A program made the translations under genes and the position numbers. Shown piece after piece: positions 9,221-19,262 of a DNA stretch of 38,234 nt. A model generated the notes under the pieces. The model was not told the origin of the DNA, did no database searches, and was given only the letters and a program-made list of their open reading frames with translations. Each line of letters opens with the position of its first letter. The first letter of the stretch is position 1. Source of the stretch: Rhodospirillaceae bacterium (GTDB taxonomy: Bacteria; Pseudomonadota; Alphaproteobacteria; Rhodospirillales; JABHCV01); NCBI GenBank assembly GCA_018671895.1, contig JABHGV010000020.1:1-38234 (forward strand), read 5' to 3'.

Positions 9221-9832
9221 TTAAGAAAAATCCCCAAGGTCAAGCATCTGAAAGGCGTCCAGCCCCATGTCGGAGTGGGTCGATATAACGACCATACCGC
9301 CGCCATCGCGATGTCGGGCGATGGTTCCTTCGAGCCTCTTAATGGTTGCCTTATCGAGCGCCGTCGTCGGCTCATCTAGCAGCCATAGGGGGGCTGGCCT
9401 GACGACGATACGGGCCAGCGACACCCGACGCTTTTGACCGGCTGACAGGAACCGCCCCGGCACATCGGCCAAATGACTGATACCGAACGCTTCCAGCGCC
9501 GCCATCACCGCACCGCCACTGCGAAGCCCGGCCCAGAAGGCGAGGTTTTCGGCAACATCAAGCACCGGTTTGACGGCATCCAGATGGCCAACGTAATGCA
9601 ACCGACCGCCATGGCTTTCCGGGTCTTCGGTCGTATCTTCGCCATTCCAGGTAATGGTTCCCTCTGCCGGGGGCAGCAATCCGGCCATCAATCTAAGCAG
9701 ACTCGACTTGCCGCTGCCGTTGGCGCCGACCAGAACCAGCGCTCCGCCGGACTCTAGTTTGAAGTCGAGTCCCTGAAACACGGTTCTTTCGCCGCGTACA
9801 CATACCAAATTCTTACCGCTGAAATCGTTCAT
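9221..9832 (-). CDS. ccmA: Haem exporter ATP-binding protein CcmA
   Basis: ATPase of the CcmAB complex, first gene of the operon. The Walker A motif is GANGSGKSS (about residues 36-44), the ABC signature is LSAGQKRR (about 129-136), Walker B is LWLLDEP (about 149-155), and the H-loop is in VISTHSD. 203 aa is standard. A good ribosome binding sequence (GAGGG) lies just before the ATG. The gene is divergent from acnA, an arrangement also seen in other Alphaproteobacteria. Transcription must start in the 383-nt divergent gap, which also holds a minus-strand intrinsic terminator upstream of this gene. Confidence 0.96.
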   Translation of the reverse strand: MNDFSGKNLVCVRGERTVFQGLDFKLESGGALVLVGANGSGKSSLLRLMAGLLPPAEGTITWNGEDTTEDPESHGGRLHYVGHLDAVKPVLDVAENLAFWAGLRSGGAVMAALEAFGISHLADVPGRFLSAGQKRRVSLARIVVRPAPLWLLDEPTTALDKATIKRLEGTIARHRDGGGMVVISTHSDMGLDAFQMLDLGDFS

Positions 9833-9885
9833 AGACCCTCATCCATTCCCGGAAACGTACCTTAGTGCAGCCAACAGCCAAACCT

Positions 9886-9924
9886 AAAAAAAATCGGCCG
9901 GACCGCGAAAGCGAATCCGGCCGA
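9886..9924 (-). terminator. Intrinsic terminator upstream of ccmA
   Basis: A perfect 9-bp stem (9894-9902 with 9916-9924), extended inside the loop by CGC/GCG around a GAAA-type tetraloop, is followed on the minus strand by eight T (9893 to 9886). The direction is unambiguous because the plus-strand flank has no T run. It lies 54 nt before the ccmA start, so it ends a transcript that begins between ccmA and acnA: either a separate small RNA or an attenuated ccm mRNA. Confidence 0.8.
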
Positions 9925-10010
9925 CAAGTTGAGGCAATCTTCACACCGCCAGTGAGGGGGACCCTCTGGCGATATGATTCTCAAGGGGACCAGAGAAGGG
10001 GATCTCTGGA
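9886..10010 (-). ncRNA. Candidate structured small RNA or ccm leader RNA
   Basis: Read on the minus strand, this part of the ccmA-acnA gap folds into three successive hairpins. The first has arms 10003-10009 and 9990-9996 (7 bp) with a C-rich loop. The second has arms 9962-9971 and 9947-9958 (10 bp with a 2-nt bulge). The third is a terminator (9894-9924) followed by eight T. The C-rich motifs TCCCCTT, GTCCCCTT and GTCCCCCT recur, as in alphaproteobacterial sRNAs whose C-rich loops pair with ribosome binding sites. No strong promoter is visible; a weak extended -10 (TGCCATACT, about 10047-10055) is one option. The gap (9833-10215) holds no convincing protein gene. It could instead be an attenuating leader of ccmA. 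Confidence 0.45.
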
Positions 10011-10215
10011 TACGCGAATCGGGAAATCCGCATGAGGTGAATTAAACGGGGTGAGTATGGCAAGAATAGGGCAATCGTGACCGAATGCCGAAAAAAGCCG
10101 CTATCGGCACTTGAGTCGACAGAAACAAACGGGATTTCCCATTCACGAGGGGACGATAAAACCCTATATACTGCATTCAATACCTATTAATACTCGCCAG
10201 CCAGGAGACAATCCC

Positions 10216-12900
<2,685 letters not shown>

Positions 12901-12956
12901 ATTCAGCACGACAATGTGATTGGCCTGTGAGTGGTGCATTCGGGTATGTGTTGTGT

Positions 12957-13676
12957 ATGAAATGCGCTCGCACATTGCTTGCCGTCGCCATGATGCTGTT
13001 CGCGTCTGGCCCGGCTTTCAGCGTTGATGCCCCCCTGACCGTTGTCGAACTGTTTACCTCGCAAGGCTGTTCGTCGTGCCCGCCAGCCGATAAATATCTT
13101 TCGGAATTGGCCGCCACCAGAGAAAGTAACGGCGTGCTGGCGCTGTCCTTCCATGTCGATTACTGGGATTATCTGGGCTGGAAAGACCCTTATTCATCCT
13201 CACGCAACACCCAACGCCAACGCGATTACGCCCGCAAAATGGATCTGCGATACGTCTATACGCCGCAAATGGTTATTCAGGGCGCGCATCAAACGACCGG
13301 TTCGAACCGTGTTGCGGTCGCCAGTCAAATCGCAAAAGCGCGACGCATGATCCGCGTACCAATTGAATTAAAGCGGTCTGGGCAAACTCTTTCGATAACC
13401 CTGCCAGACGCCACCGGAACACCCGAGGCAGACATCTTCATAGTCGTTTATGACAACACCCACACCACGGCGGTGAAGCGCGGCGAAAATCGGGGCGAGA
13501 CCATTACCAACCGCAATGTTGTTCGCAGCATCACCAACATCGGCCAATGGCGAGGTGAAAGCAGCACCCTGACAGCCAGCGTCCCCGATAAAAATGACGG
13601 TGATGCCTGTGCCGTGATTATTCAGACGAAAAATCGGGGTGCCATTCTGGGTGCCGCGACAATGGCGCTCAATTAA
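12957..13676 (+). CDS. Secreted DUF1223 thioredoxin-fold protein
   Basis: 239 aa from the ATG at 12957, giving a clean signal peptide (about residues 1-22, ending near PAFSVDA). A GTG 30 nt upstream is possible but would add residues before the signal peptide. The mature protein starts with VVELFTSQGCSSCPPAD, the conserved CxxC-bearing thioredoxin-like motif of DUF1223, and continues with the family-typical HVDYWDYLGWKDPYSS and TPQMVIQG. The biochemical role is not established; a periplasmic redox function is plausible from the fold. It follows acnA by 56 nt, a linkage common in Alphaproteobacteria, so the two may be co-transcribed. Confidence 0.88.
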   Translation: MKCARTLLAVAMMLFASGPAFSVDAPLTVVELFTSQGCSSCPPADKYLSELAATRESNGVLALSFHVDYWDYLGWKDPYSSSRNTQRQRDYARKMDLRYVYTPQMVIQGAHQTTGSNRVAVASQIAKARRMIRVPIELKRSGQTLSITLPDATGTPEADIFIVVYDNTHTTAVKRGENRGETITNRNVVRSITNIGQWRGESSTLTASVPDKNDGDACAVIIQTKNRGAILGAATMALN

Positions 13677-13790
13677 CAACAGCCACAGATTGTGATTGCC
13701 GAGACCTGAGCCACTGACAACACCGCTGGCACGGGCCCGGTGTGTGTGAAAGGATACCCTCAAATTTATAAACAATAGAGAGCAAGCCCG

Positions 13791-14693
13791 ATGAACAGCC
13801 TGGTAATGGGACCGCGTGAATGGGCGATGCTGGTGTTGCTGTCCGTCATCTGGGGTGGGTCGTTTTTTTTCAACGAAGTTGCGCTGACCGCTTTCGGTCC
13901 TTTTAGTGTCGTTTTCGGGCGCGTCTCGCTGGCCGCCGTGGCGTTGCTCGTCTACATCCGTATTCGTGGTTATTCCCTGCCGACTGGAAGGCGGGCCTGG
14001 GGTATATTTATTATTATAGGCGCCATCAGCAATGCCATCCCGTTCAGCCTGATCGTTTGGGGGCAGACTCATATCACCGGCGGGTTGGCGTCTATCCTGA
14101 ACGCCACAACGCCCCTGTTCACTGTCGTCCTTGCGCATTTCCTGACCACAGACGAGCGCATGACCCCAGCGAAGATTGCCGGCATCGCTCTTGGAATCTG
14201 CGGCGTCGCCGTGCTGATCGGACCGGGGGCGTTGGAAAATATCGGCGGACAGGTATTGGGCAAGCTGGCCATATTGGGGGCCACCATCAGCTATGGGCTG
14301 GCGATTATCTTCGGGCGCCGCATGAACGAATATCCAGCATCCGTTTCAGCAACGGGGATGCTGATTGCCGCTAGCGTGATGATGCTGCCGGTGATGTTGA
14401 TTTTCGAGTCGCCAATGCAGGCGACCCCGGAACCGGTCGCCATTGGCGCCATCATCGGCATTGCCGTCGTCTGCACCGCGGCGGCCTATTTGCTGTATTT
14501 CGACATTCTGGCAAAAGCAGGCGCGACCAACCTGTCGCTGGTAACGATCCTGGTTCCCTTCAGCGCGCTGATACTCGGCGTCACCATTCTGGACGAGCCA
14601 TTTACCACTGGTGCAATGGCCGGGCTGGCGCTGATTCTGGCCGGGCTGGCATGCGTCGACGGCCGTATATTCAAGCTGGGTCGCAAGGGCTAG
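13791..14693 (+). CDS. EamA-family (DMT superfamily) membrane transporter
   Basis: 300 aa with about ten hydrophobic helices in two repeated EamA halves: the first begins at WGGSFFFNEVAL (about residues 20-31), the second near GQVLGKLAILGATISYGLAIIFGRR (about 150). The last helices carry the typical LVPFSALILGVTILDEP motif. Such proteins are drug/metabolite exporters or importers; the substrate cannot be told from sequence. A moderate ribosome binding site (AGAGAGCAAG) precedes the ATG. Its TAG shares the palindrome CTAG (14690-14693) with the htpG stop on the other strand. Confidence 0.85.
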   Translation: MNSLVMGPREWAMLVLLSVIWGGSFFFNEVALTAFGPFSVVFGRVSLAAVALLVYIRIRGYSLPTGRRAWGIFIIIGAISNAIPFSLIVWGQTHITGGLASILNATTPLFTVVLAHFLTTDERMTPAKIAGIALGICGVAVLIGPGALENIGGQVLGKLAILGATISYGLAIIFGRRMNEYPASVSATGMLIAASVMMLPVMLIFESPMQATPEPVAIGAIIGIAVVCTAAAYLLYFDILAKAGATNLSLVTILVPFSALILGVTILDEPFTTGAMAGLALILAGLACVDGRIFKLGRKG

Positions 14694-16564
14694 ACTAGGC
14701 CGCGCTCCATCACCGTGCTCATGCGTTTGGCAAAAGCCGCCGGGTCAGACACCGCTTCACCTTCGAGGATACGGGCCTGGTCAAGCAGCAGGAATGCCGC
14801 GTCGGTCATGATGTCGTCGGTGCCCTTGCCGTCACTGGCCGCAACCGCCAACTTGGCGATCAACGGATGGTCCGGGTTGATTTCCAGAATCCGCGCCGAG
14901 CCTGCGTCCAGTTGCTTGTGCTGGCGCAGCATCCGTTCAAGATGGATATCCATATCGCCATCGCCGGAAATCAGACAAACGGGGCTGTCGGTCAGGCGGT
15001 CTGACACCTGCACATCCTTGACCGCATCGCCCAGCGCCACCTTGCAGGCGACGATCAGGTCGTCCATGTCGGCCCGGTCCTTGTTCTTGGGCTTATCAGT
15101 CTTGTCCTTGGCGTCTCCGTCATCTGCGACATTGTCGAGATCGACATCGCCCCGGGTGACGGACTTGAACGGAATGTCCTGATAGCTGCCAACACCGGGC
15201 AGCCAGAATTCATCGATGGGATCGCACATCAGCAGCACTTCGATGCCGCGCGATTTAAAGCCTTCCAGTTGTGGGCTCTGACGCACCTGTTCAGGGTTTT
15301 CACCGGTAATGTAGTAAATGGCGTCCTGGCCTTCTTTTTTGTCGGCGACAACATCGGCCAGCGACCGCAGGCCTTCGTCCTTGGTGCTTTCAAACCGCAC
15401 CAGCTCAATCAGCTTTTCACGGTTGGTCTGGTCTTCGTACAGGCCTTCTTTCAGCACCGCGCCGAAATTATCCCAGAACGGGGCGTATTCTTCGGGCTTC
15501 TTTTCCGCCTTTTTCTTCAATTCGGACAACACGCGTTTGGTCAGGCCGGTTTTGATTTTTGCCAGACGCGGATCGTGCTGGAACATTTCACGGCTGATAT
15601 TCAGTGGCAGGTCCTGGCTGTCAACGATACCGCGCAGGAACCTGAGGTACGGCGGCAACAGGCCTTCGCAATCATCTGTGATAAAGACCCGATTGACGTA
15701 CAGCTTGACGTGGCCCTTGCGTTCCGGCGTAAACAGGTCGAACGGCGGGGCCGAGGGAATAAACAACAGGTTTGTGTAGCTGATAACGCCCTCAATTGCG
15801 TTATGCATGGTCAACCAGGGTTCATCGAAGGCATGGCCGACGTGATTATAAAATTCCTTGTACTGCTCGTCGGTGATGTCCTTCTTCGGCAAGGTCCACA
15901 ATGCCGAGGCCGAGTTCAGGGTCTTCTCTCCGTCCTCGCCAGCCATGACAATGGGAATACCGATGTGATCGGAATGAGATTTGATCACGTGCTCAAGGCG
16001 CGTTTCGTCCAGGTATTCCTTATCATCCTTGTTCAGGTGCAAAGTCACCGTCGTGCCGCGCCCATCACGCTCGGCATCTTCGATGGTGAACTCACCATGA
16101 CCGTCGGAACTCCACATAAAGGCCTTGTCTTCGCCAGCCTTTCTGCTCACCACGTCAACCTGGGAAGCGACCATGAAGCTGGAATAAAAGCCGACACCGA
16201 ACTGGCCGATCAGGTCGACCGTGTTGTCATCATCACCAGAGGCCTGCTCCAGAAACGCTTCGGTACCGGACTTGGCGATGGTGCCCAGGGTTTCTGCCAG
16301 TTCATCCCTGCTCATGCCGATGCCGTTGTCGATGACGCTTAATGTCTTGGCTTTTTTGTCGACCTTGATTTCAATTTTGAAATCCCCGTCGCCATCAATC
16401 AGCGCCGGGTCGGTCAACGCTGCATATCGCAGCTTGTCACAGGCGTCAGAAGCGTTGGATGCCAGTTCGCGCAAGAAAATTTCTTTCTGGCTGTACAGCG
16501 AGCGGGCGACAATATCGAGAAGCTTGCCGACTTCCGCCTGAAATGTGAATTTTTCCTTGGTCAT
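14690..16564 (-). CDS. htpG: Molecular chaperone HtpG (bacterial Hsp90)
   Basis: ATP-dependent dimeric chaperone of the cytosol. The N-terminal GHKL ATPase domain has ELASNASDACDKLRY (about residues 30-44), DNGIGM (about 78-83) and GQFGVGFYSSF. The middle domain carries the catalytic-loop region SREMFQHD, and the C-terminal dimerisation domain ends with LLLDQARILEGEAVSDPAAFAKR. 624 residues is the usual length. The upstream gap has a candidate RpoH-type promoter. The gene is convergent with the EamA gene and divergent from the ribosome-hibernation homologue. Confidence 0.97.
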   Translation of the reverse strand: MTKEKFTFQAEVGKLLDIVARSLYSQKEIFLRELASNASDACDKLRYAALTDPALIDGDGDFKIEIKVDKKAKTLSVIDNGIGMSRDELAETLGTIAKSGTEAFLEQASGDDDNTVDLIGQFGVGFYSSFMVASQVDVVSRKAGEDKAFMWSSDGHGEFTIEDAERDGRGTTVTLHLNKDDKEYLDETRLEHVIKSHSDHIGIPIVMAGEDGEKTLNSASALWTLPKKDITDEQYKEFYNHVGHAFDEPWLTMHNAIEGVISYTNLLFIPSAPPFDLFTPERKGHVKLYVNRVFITDDCEGLLPPYLRFLRGIVDSQDLPLNISREMFQHDPRLAKIKTGLTKRVLSELKKKAEKKPEEYAPFWDNFGAVLKEGLYEDQTNREKLIELVRFESTKDEGLRSLADVVADKKEGQDAIYYITGENPEQVRQSPQLEGFKSRGIEVLLMCDPIDEFWLPGVGSYQDIPFKSVTRGDVDLDNVADDGDAKDKTDKPKNKDRADMDDLIVACKVALGDAVKDVQVSDRLTDSPVCLISGDGDMDIHLERMLRQHKQLDAGSARILEINPDHPLIAKLAVAASDGKGTDDIMTDAAFLLLDQARILEGEAVSDPAAFAKRMSTVMERGLV

Positions 16565-16610
16565 GCCTGATGTAACTTTCTTTCTTCAATGGGTTTGTTG
16601 AGCAGCAAGT

Positions 16611-16640
16611 GATATGTGCGAATGTGAGACCATACGCAAG
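16611..16640 (-). promoter_or_regulatory. Candidate heat-shock (RpoH-type) promoter of htpG
   Basis: On the minus strand CTTGCG (16635-16640) is followed after 16 nt by CACATATC (16611-16618), close to the CTTG-spacer-C.TAT pattern of alphaproteobacterial sigma-32 promoters. It sits about 47 nt before the htpG start. The placement and the gene's usual heat-shock control support it, but the -10 match is partial. An AT-rich palindrome (16644-16658) lies just upstream. Confidence 0.4.
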
Positions 16641-16727
16641 GGTAAAAATCTGATTTTTGCACCTCGCGACAACCCCAATTGGCTCCTATATTATTAAGAG
16701 ATACCGACTTTTCCATAGGAGGCCCCC

Positions 16728-17057
16728 ATGACATCTTCGTTGCGGATTGTCTTTCATGGCATGGATCATTCCGATGCCGTCCACGACCGTATCGTCTCTG
16801 AAATTCAAAAACTGGAAAAATTCAATGCCCGCATTACATCAGGCAGAGTCACCGTCGAAGCCCCCCACCATCACAAACGCAAAGGCAGCCTGTATGGCAT
16901 TGCCATCGTCCTTGATCTTCCCGGAAGCGAACTGGTCGTCAATTCCAGCCGCGCCAACAACCCGGACCACAAGGACATCTACATCGCCATCCGTGATGCA
17001 TTTGCGACATTGACCCGGCGCGTTACGGAGCTGTCGGATCGTCAACACGCCCACTAG
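16728..17057 (+). CDS. Short HPF/RaiA-family ribosome-associated protein
   Basis: 109 aa, matching the single-domain ribosomal subunit interface fold: an N-terminal beta-strand (LRIVFHGMDHSDAVHD), a helix with KLEKFNARI, a middle basic stretch PHHHKRKGSLYGIAIVLDLPG, and a C-terminal helix DIYIAIRDAFATLTRRV. Family members bind between 30S and 50S and inactivate ribosomes under stress. It lacks the C-terminal dimerisation domain of long HPF and is a divergent short form, so exact function is inferred. A strong ribosome binding site (AGGAGG) precedes the ATG. It is divergent from htpG and followed within 10 nt by pcm. Confidence 0.75.
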   Translation: MTSSLRIVFHGMDHSDAVHDRIVSEIQKLEKFNARITSGRVTVEAPHHHKRKGSLYGIAIVLDLPGSELVVNSSRANNPDHKDIYIAIRDAFATLTRRVTELSDRQHAH

Positions 17058-17066
17058 GGAATGATC

Positions 17067-17735
17067 ATGGTCGATGATCGCATCGACAAACAGCGCCGCC
17101 GATTGCTTGATGAGATCGAGTCCGAGGTTCGGGCCACGGAAGGCTATACCGGTCGCAATAAACTGTCCGATCAAGTGATGGCGGCAATGGCCAAGGTACC
17201 CCGGCACCGGTTTGTGCCACCCGATGTCGCCTATGCGGCCTATGCCAACCGACCGCAACCCATCGGCTTCGGCCAAACCATTTCGCAGCCCTATATGGTG
17301 GCCATCATGACCGACTTGCTCGACCTTGGGCCCAACAGCCGGGTGCTTGAAATTGGGTGCGGGTGTGGCTATCAGGCCGCCGTTTTGGCAGAGGTCGCAG
17401 GTGCGGTTTATTCGGTAGAGAAGATCGACGGGCTGGCTAAAAGCGCCCGAAAAAGATTAACGGAACTTGGCTATCAGACAGTCCATATAAAAAACGGGGA
17501 TGGTTACAAGGGATGGTCTGAGGAGGCACCCTTTGATGCGGTCATAGTCACTGCCGCAGCTGCCTGTGTCCCACCTGCACTGGTCAAACAGTTAAAACCG
17601 GGCGGACGCATGGTGATTCCAATTGGCATGCCCGCCGCGCCGCAGGTTCTGAAAGTCGGCGAAAAAAATATGGATGGCAAAATTAGTTTCGCTTCCACAC
17701 TGCATGTCGCATTTGTGCCGCTTGTTAAGAACTAG
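17067..17735 (+). CDS. pcm: Protein-L-isoaspartate O-methyltransferase
   Basis: SAM-dependent repair enzyme that methylates isoaspartyl residues in damaged proteins. Family motifs are present: MAKVPRHRFVPPDVAYAAYA, then PIGFGQTISQPYMVAIMTDLL, and the SAM-binding loop VLEIGCGCGYQAAVLAE; a later FDAVIVTAAAACVPPALVKQL covers the active-site side. The SAM loop reads GCGCGYQ where GTGSGYQ is the common form. I prefer the ATG at 17067 because an AGGGA sequence sits 6 nt before it; the ATG at 17061 would abut that site. The stop shares CTAG (17732-17735) with the opposing MarR gene. Likely co-transcribed with the HPF-like gene as a stress pair. Confidence 0.9.
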   Translation: MVDDRIDKQRRRLLDEIESEVRATEGYTGRNKLSDQVMAAMAKVPRHRFVPPDVAYAAYANRPQPIGFGQTISQPYMVAIMTDLLDLGPNSRVLEIGCGCGYQAAVLAEVAGAVYSVEKIDGLAKSARKRLTELGYQTVHIKNGDGYKGWSEEAPFDAVIVTAAAACVPPALVKQLKPGGRMVIPIGMPAAPQVLKVGEKNMDGKISFASTLHVAFVPLVKN

Positions 17736-18325
17736 GACATCATTTTTACGGGAATATTCGAATGTTTTATATCCCCCGTCAGCAACGGCTCGAAATCCCG
17801 GCACAACTGGACCGCTTCTTCGGCCGGAATGTCCATTTCCTTGGGACGACAAATTCCGCCTAGGTCTTTGATGACATATTGCGAACAATTACGACAATCA
17901 CCAAAACTATTGGTTCCGTTTTGCGCAACCAGCGTGGTGACGATCCCTTTCAGACTTTCCAGCAAGCCGGGGGCCTCTCCAAGTTCGGAAACGGCTATGG
18001 TAAACTTCTCCATGGGGTCGCGTGTCAGCATTTCATGCGCCGCCGGAGTTAGCTCCAGGCGTTTGGCGCGACCGTCAGAACCACAATTCAGCCGTTTGAT
18101 CAGGCCCTTTTTTTCGAGCGCAATCAGTGTCTGAGAGACTGTGCCGCGAGTCGATGAGAGAAAATCGGCCAGCGCCCCGGGATTGCGGGATTGTTTTCGT
18201 GCCCGGCTAAGGTAGCGCAATACTTCCCACTGAACAGGCTTCATACCTTCTTCGTGCTGGGCGGCCCGGGCCAAGCGCCCCAGGCGCTCAATCTGGGCAA
18301 CAATTTCTTCCGCGTTATCGGTCAT
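17732..18325 (-). CDS. MarR-family transcriptional regulator with cysteine-rich C-terminal extension
   Basis: 197 aa from the ATG at 18325, chosen because GGGGGAG lies about 5 nt upstream; a GTG 21 nt earlier is less likely. Residues 25-105 form a winged helix-turn-helix of MarR type (QWEVLRYLSRAR, STRGTVSQTLIALEKKGLI, then the wing with DGRAKRLELTP). Beyond the DNA-binding part, the C-terminus contains Cys144, Cys147, Cys159 and Cys175 (C-x2-C-x11-C-x15-C), absent from classical MarR proteins. This could bind a metal or Fe-S cluster or act as a thiol switch; that is inference. It is divergent from the terC gene and the intervening gap holds a palindromic operator-like site, so it might regulate terC or itself. 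Confidence 0.78.
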   Translation of the reverse strand: MTDNAEEIVAQIERLGRLARAAQHEEGMKPVQWEVLRYLSRARKQSRNPGALADFLSSTRGTVSQTLIALEKKGLIKRLNCGSDGRAKRLELTPAAHEMLTRDPMEKFTIAVSELGEAPGLLESLKGIVTTLVAQNGTNSFGDCRNCSQYVIKDLGGICRPKEMDIPAEEAVQLCRDFEPLLTGDIKHSNIPVKMMS

Positions 18326-18436
18326 GGTACTCCCCCATAGAGACACAACAAATTTACAGCCAGCCCCCTCATGATGCCGAAAACATCAAGGCCCGCTCAT
18401 TTCGATTACAAAATGACATGCCGACCTAAAGGCGAA

Positions 18437-18452
18437 TGTGATACTCATCACA
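18437..18452. promoter_or_regulatory. CRP-type binding site (perfect TGTGA-N6-TCACA)
   Basis: The 16-bp palindrome TGTGATACTCATCACA matches the CRP/FNR-family consensus half-sites exactly, including the extra T/A pair. It lies 91 nt before the terC start and 112 nt from the MarR-family start, in the divergent gap (18326-18542). A CRP-type activator is the natural reader, but the neighbouring MarR protein also binds palindromes and cannot be excluded. Confidence 0.6.
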
Positions 18453-18542
18453 CTTGTAAAAATAATTGCAAAAGCCAGTTATCCCGGCTTTCTTGTCGAC
18501 ACCTGTTAAAAACGCTGCCGCCCGTTATCGAAGGAACTGACG

Positions 18543-19262
18543 ATGGAAATCTTCTCCGACCCGCAAATCTGGATCAGCCTGTTAACCCTGACGGTGCTGG
18601 AAATCGTCCTTGGCATCGATAATCTGATTTTCATTGCCGTCCTTGTTGACCGTCTGGAGCCATCTCAACGCGAACGTGGCCGCCGTCTTGGCATAGGGAT
18701 GGCGTTGATTACGCGGCTTTTGCTGCTGTCAGCCATTTCCTGGATTGTCGGCCTGACTGAGCCCCTGTTTCACGCTTTCGGCGAGGAAATATCCTGGCGC
18801 GACTTGATCTTGATCGGCGGTGGGCTGTTCTTGTTGACCAAGGCAACGCGGGAAATTCATGAGGGCATCGAAGGCGAAGAAGAGGCCGGGCCGAAAAAAG
18901 GCCTGCATGCCGGGTTCACAGCGGTGATTATTCAAATTGCGGCGCTGGACGTTATTTTCTCGCTGGATTCCGTGATTACTGCCGTCGGCATGGTCAACGA
19001 GCTGACAATTATGGTGATCGCGGTGGTTCTGGCGATGATCGTCATGCTGGCTGCGGCCGGAACGGTATCGGATTTCATCAGCCGTCATCCGACGATCAAG
19101 ATGCTGGCCTTCAGTTTCCTGTTGCTGATCGGCATGGCGTTGGTCGCCGACGGGGCCGGCTTCTATATACCGAAGGGATACCTGTATGCGGCGATGGGTT
19201 TCTCGGTATTCGTCGAGATGCTCAACACGATGGCGCGCAGACCCCGGAAACGAAACGCTTAA
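18543..19262 (+). CDS. TerC-family integral membrane protein
   Basis: 239 aa with about seven membrane helices. The family signature is visible at the start, LTVLEIVLGIDNLIFIAVL (about residues 17-35), and repeated in the second half as IIQIAALDVIFSLDSVITAVG; acidic residues inside these helices (Asp26 and the DVIFSLDS pair) suggest metal ions. Related proteins are linked to tellurite resistance and, in other bacteria, manganese export to the cell surface. A GAAGGAA ribosome binding site is 9 nt before the ATG. A perfect CRP-type palindrome lies upstream. The stop shares TTAA (19259-19262) with the opposing DUF938 gene. Confidence 0.88.
   Translation: MEIFSDPQIWISLLTLTVLEIVLGIDNLIFIAVLVDRLEPSQRERGRRLGIGMALITRLLLLSAISWIVGLTEPLFHAFGEEISWRDLILIGGGLFLLTKATREIHEGIEGEEEAGPKKGLHAGFTAVIIQIAALDVIFSLDSVITAVGMVNELTIMVIAVVLAMIVMLAAAGTVSDFISRHPTIKMLAFSFLLLIGMALVADGAGFYIPKGYLYAAMGFSVFVEMLNTMARRPRKRNA

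Noticed and set aside
10087-10108. Hairpin GCCGA/TCGGC with an A-rich loop in the acnA upstream region
   Set aside because: Only 5 bp with a 12-nt loop and no T run in either direction; not enough to call a regulatory element.
9941-10180. 79-aa open frame on the minus strand in the ccmA-acnA gap
   Set aside because: No ribosome binding site or family-like features; its composition follows the hairpin sequences, so the region is better read as RNA or regulatory.
15269-16342. 357-aa open frame on the plus strand
   Set aside because: Lies wholly opposite htpG, whose motifs are unambiguous; an antisense shadow caused by codon bias.
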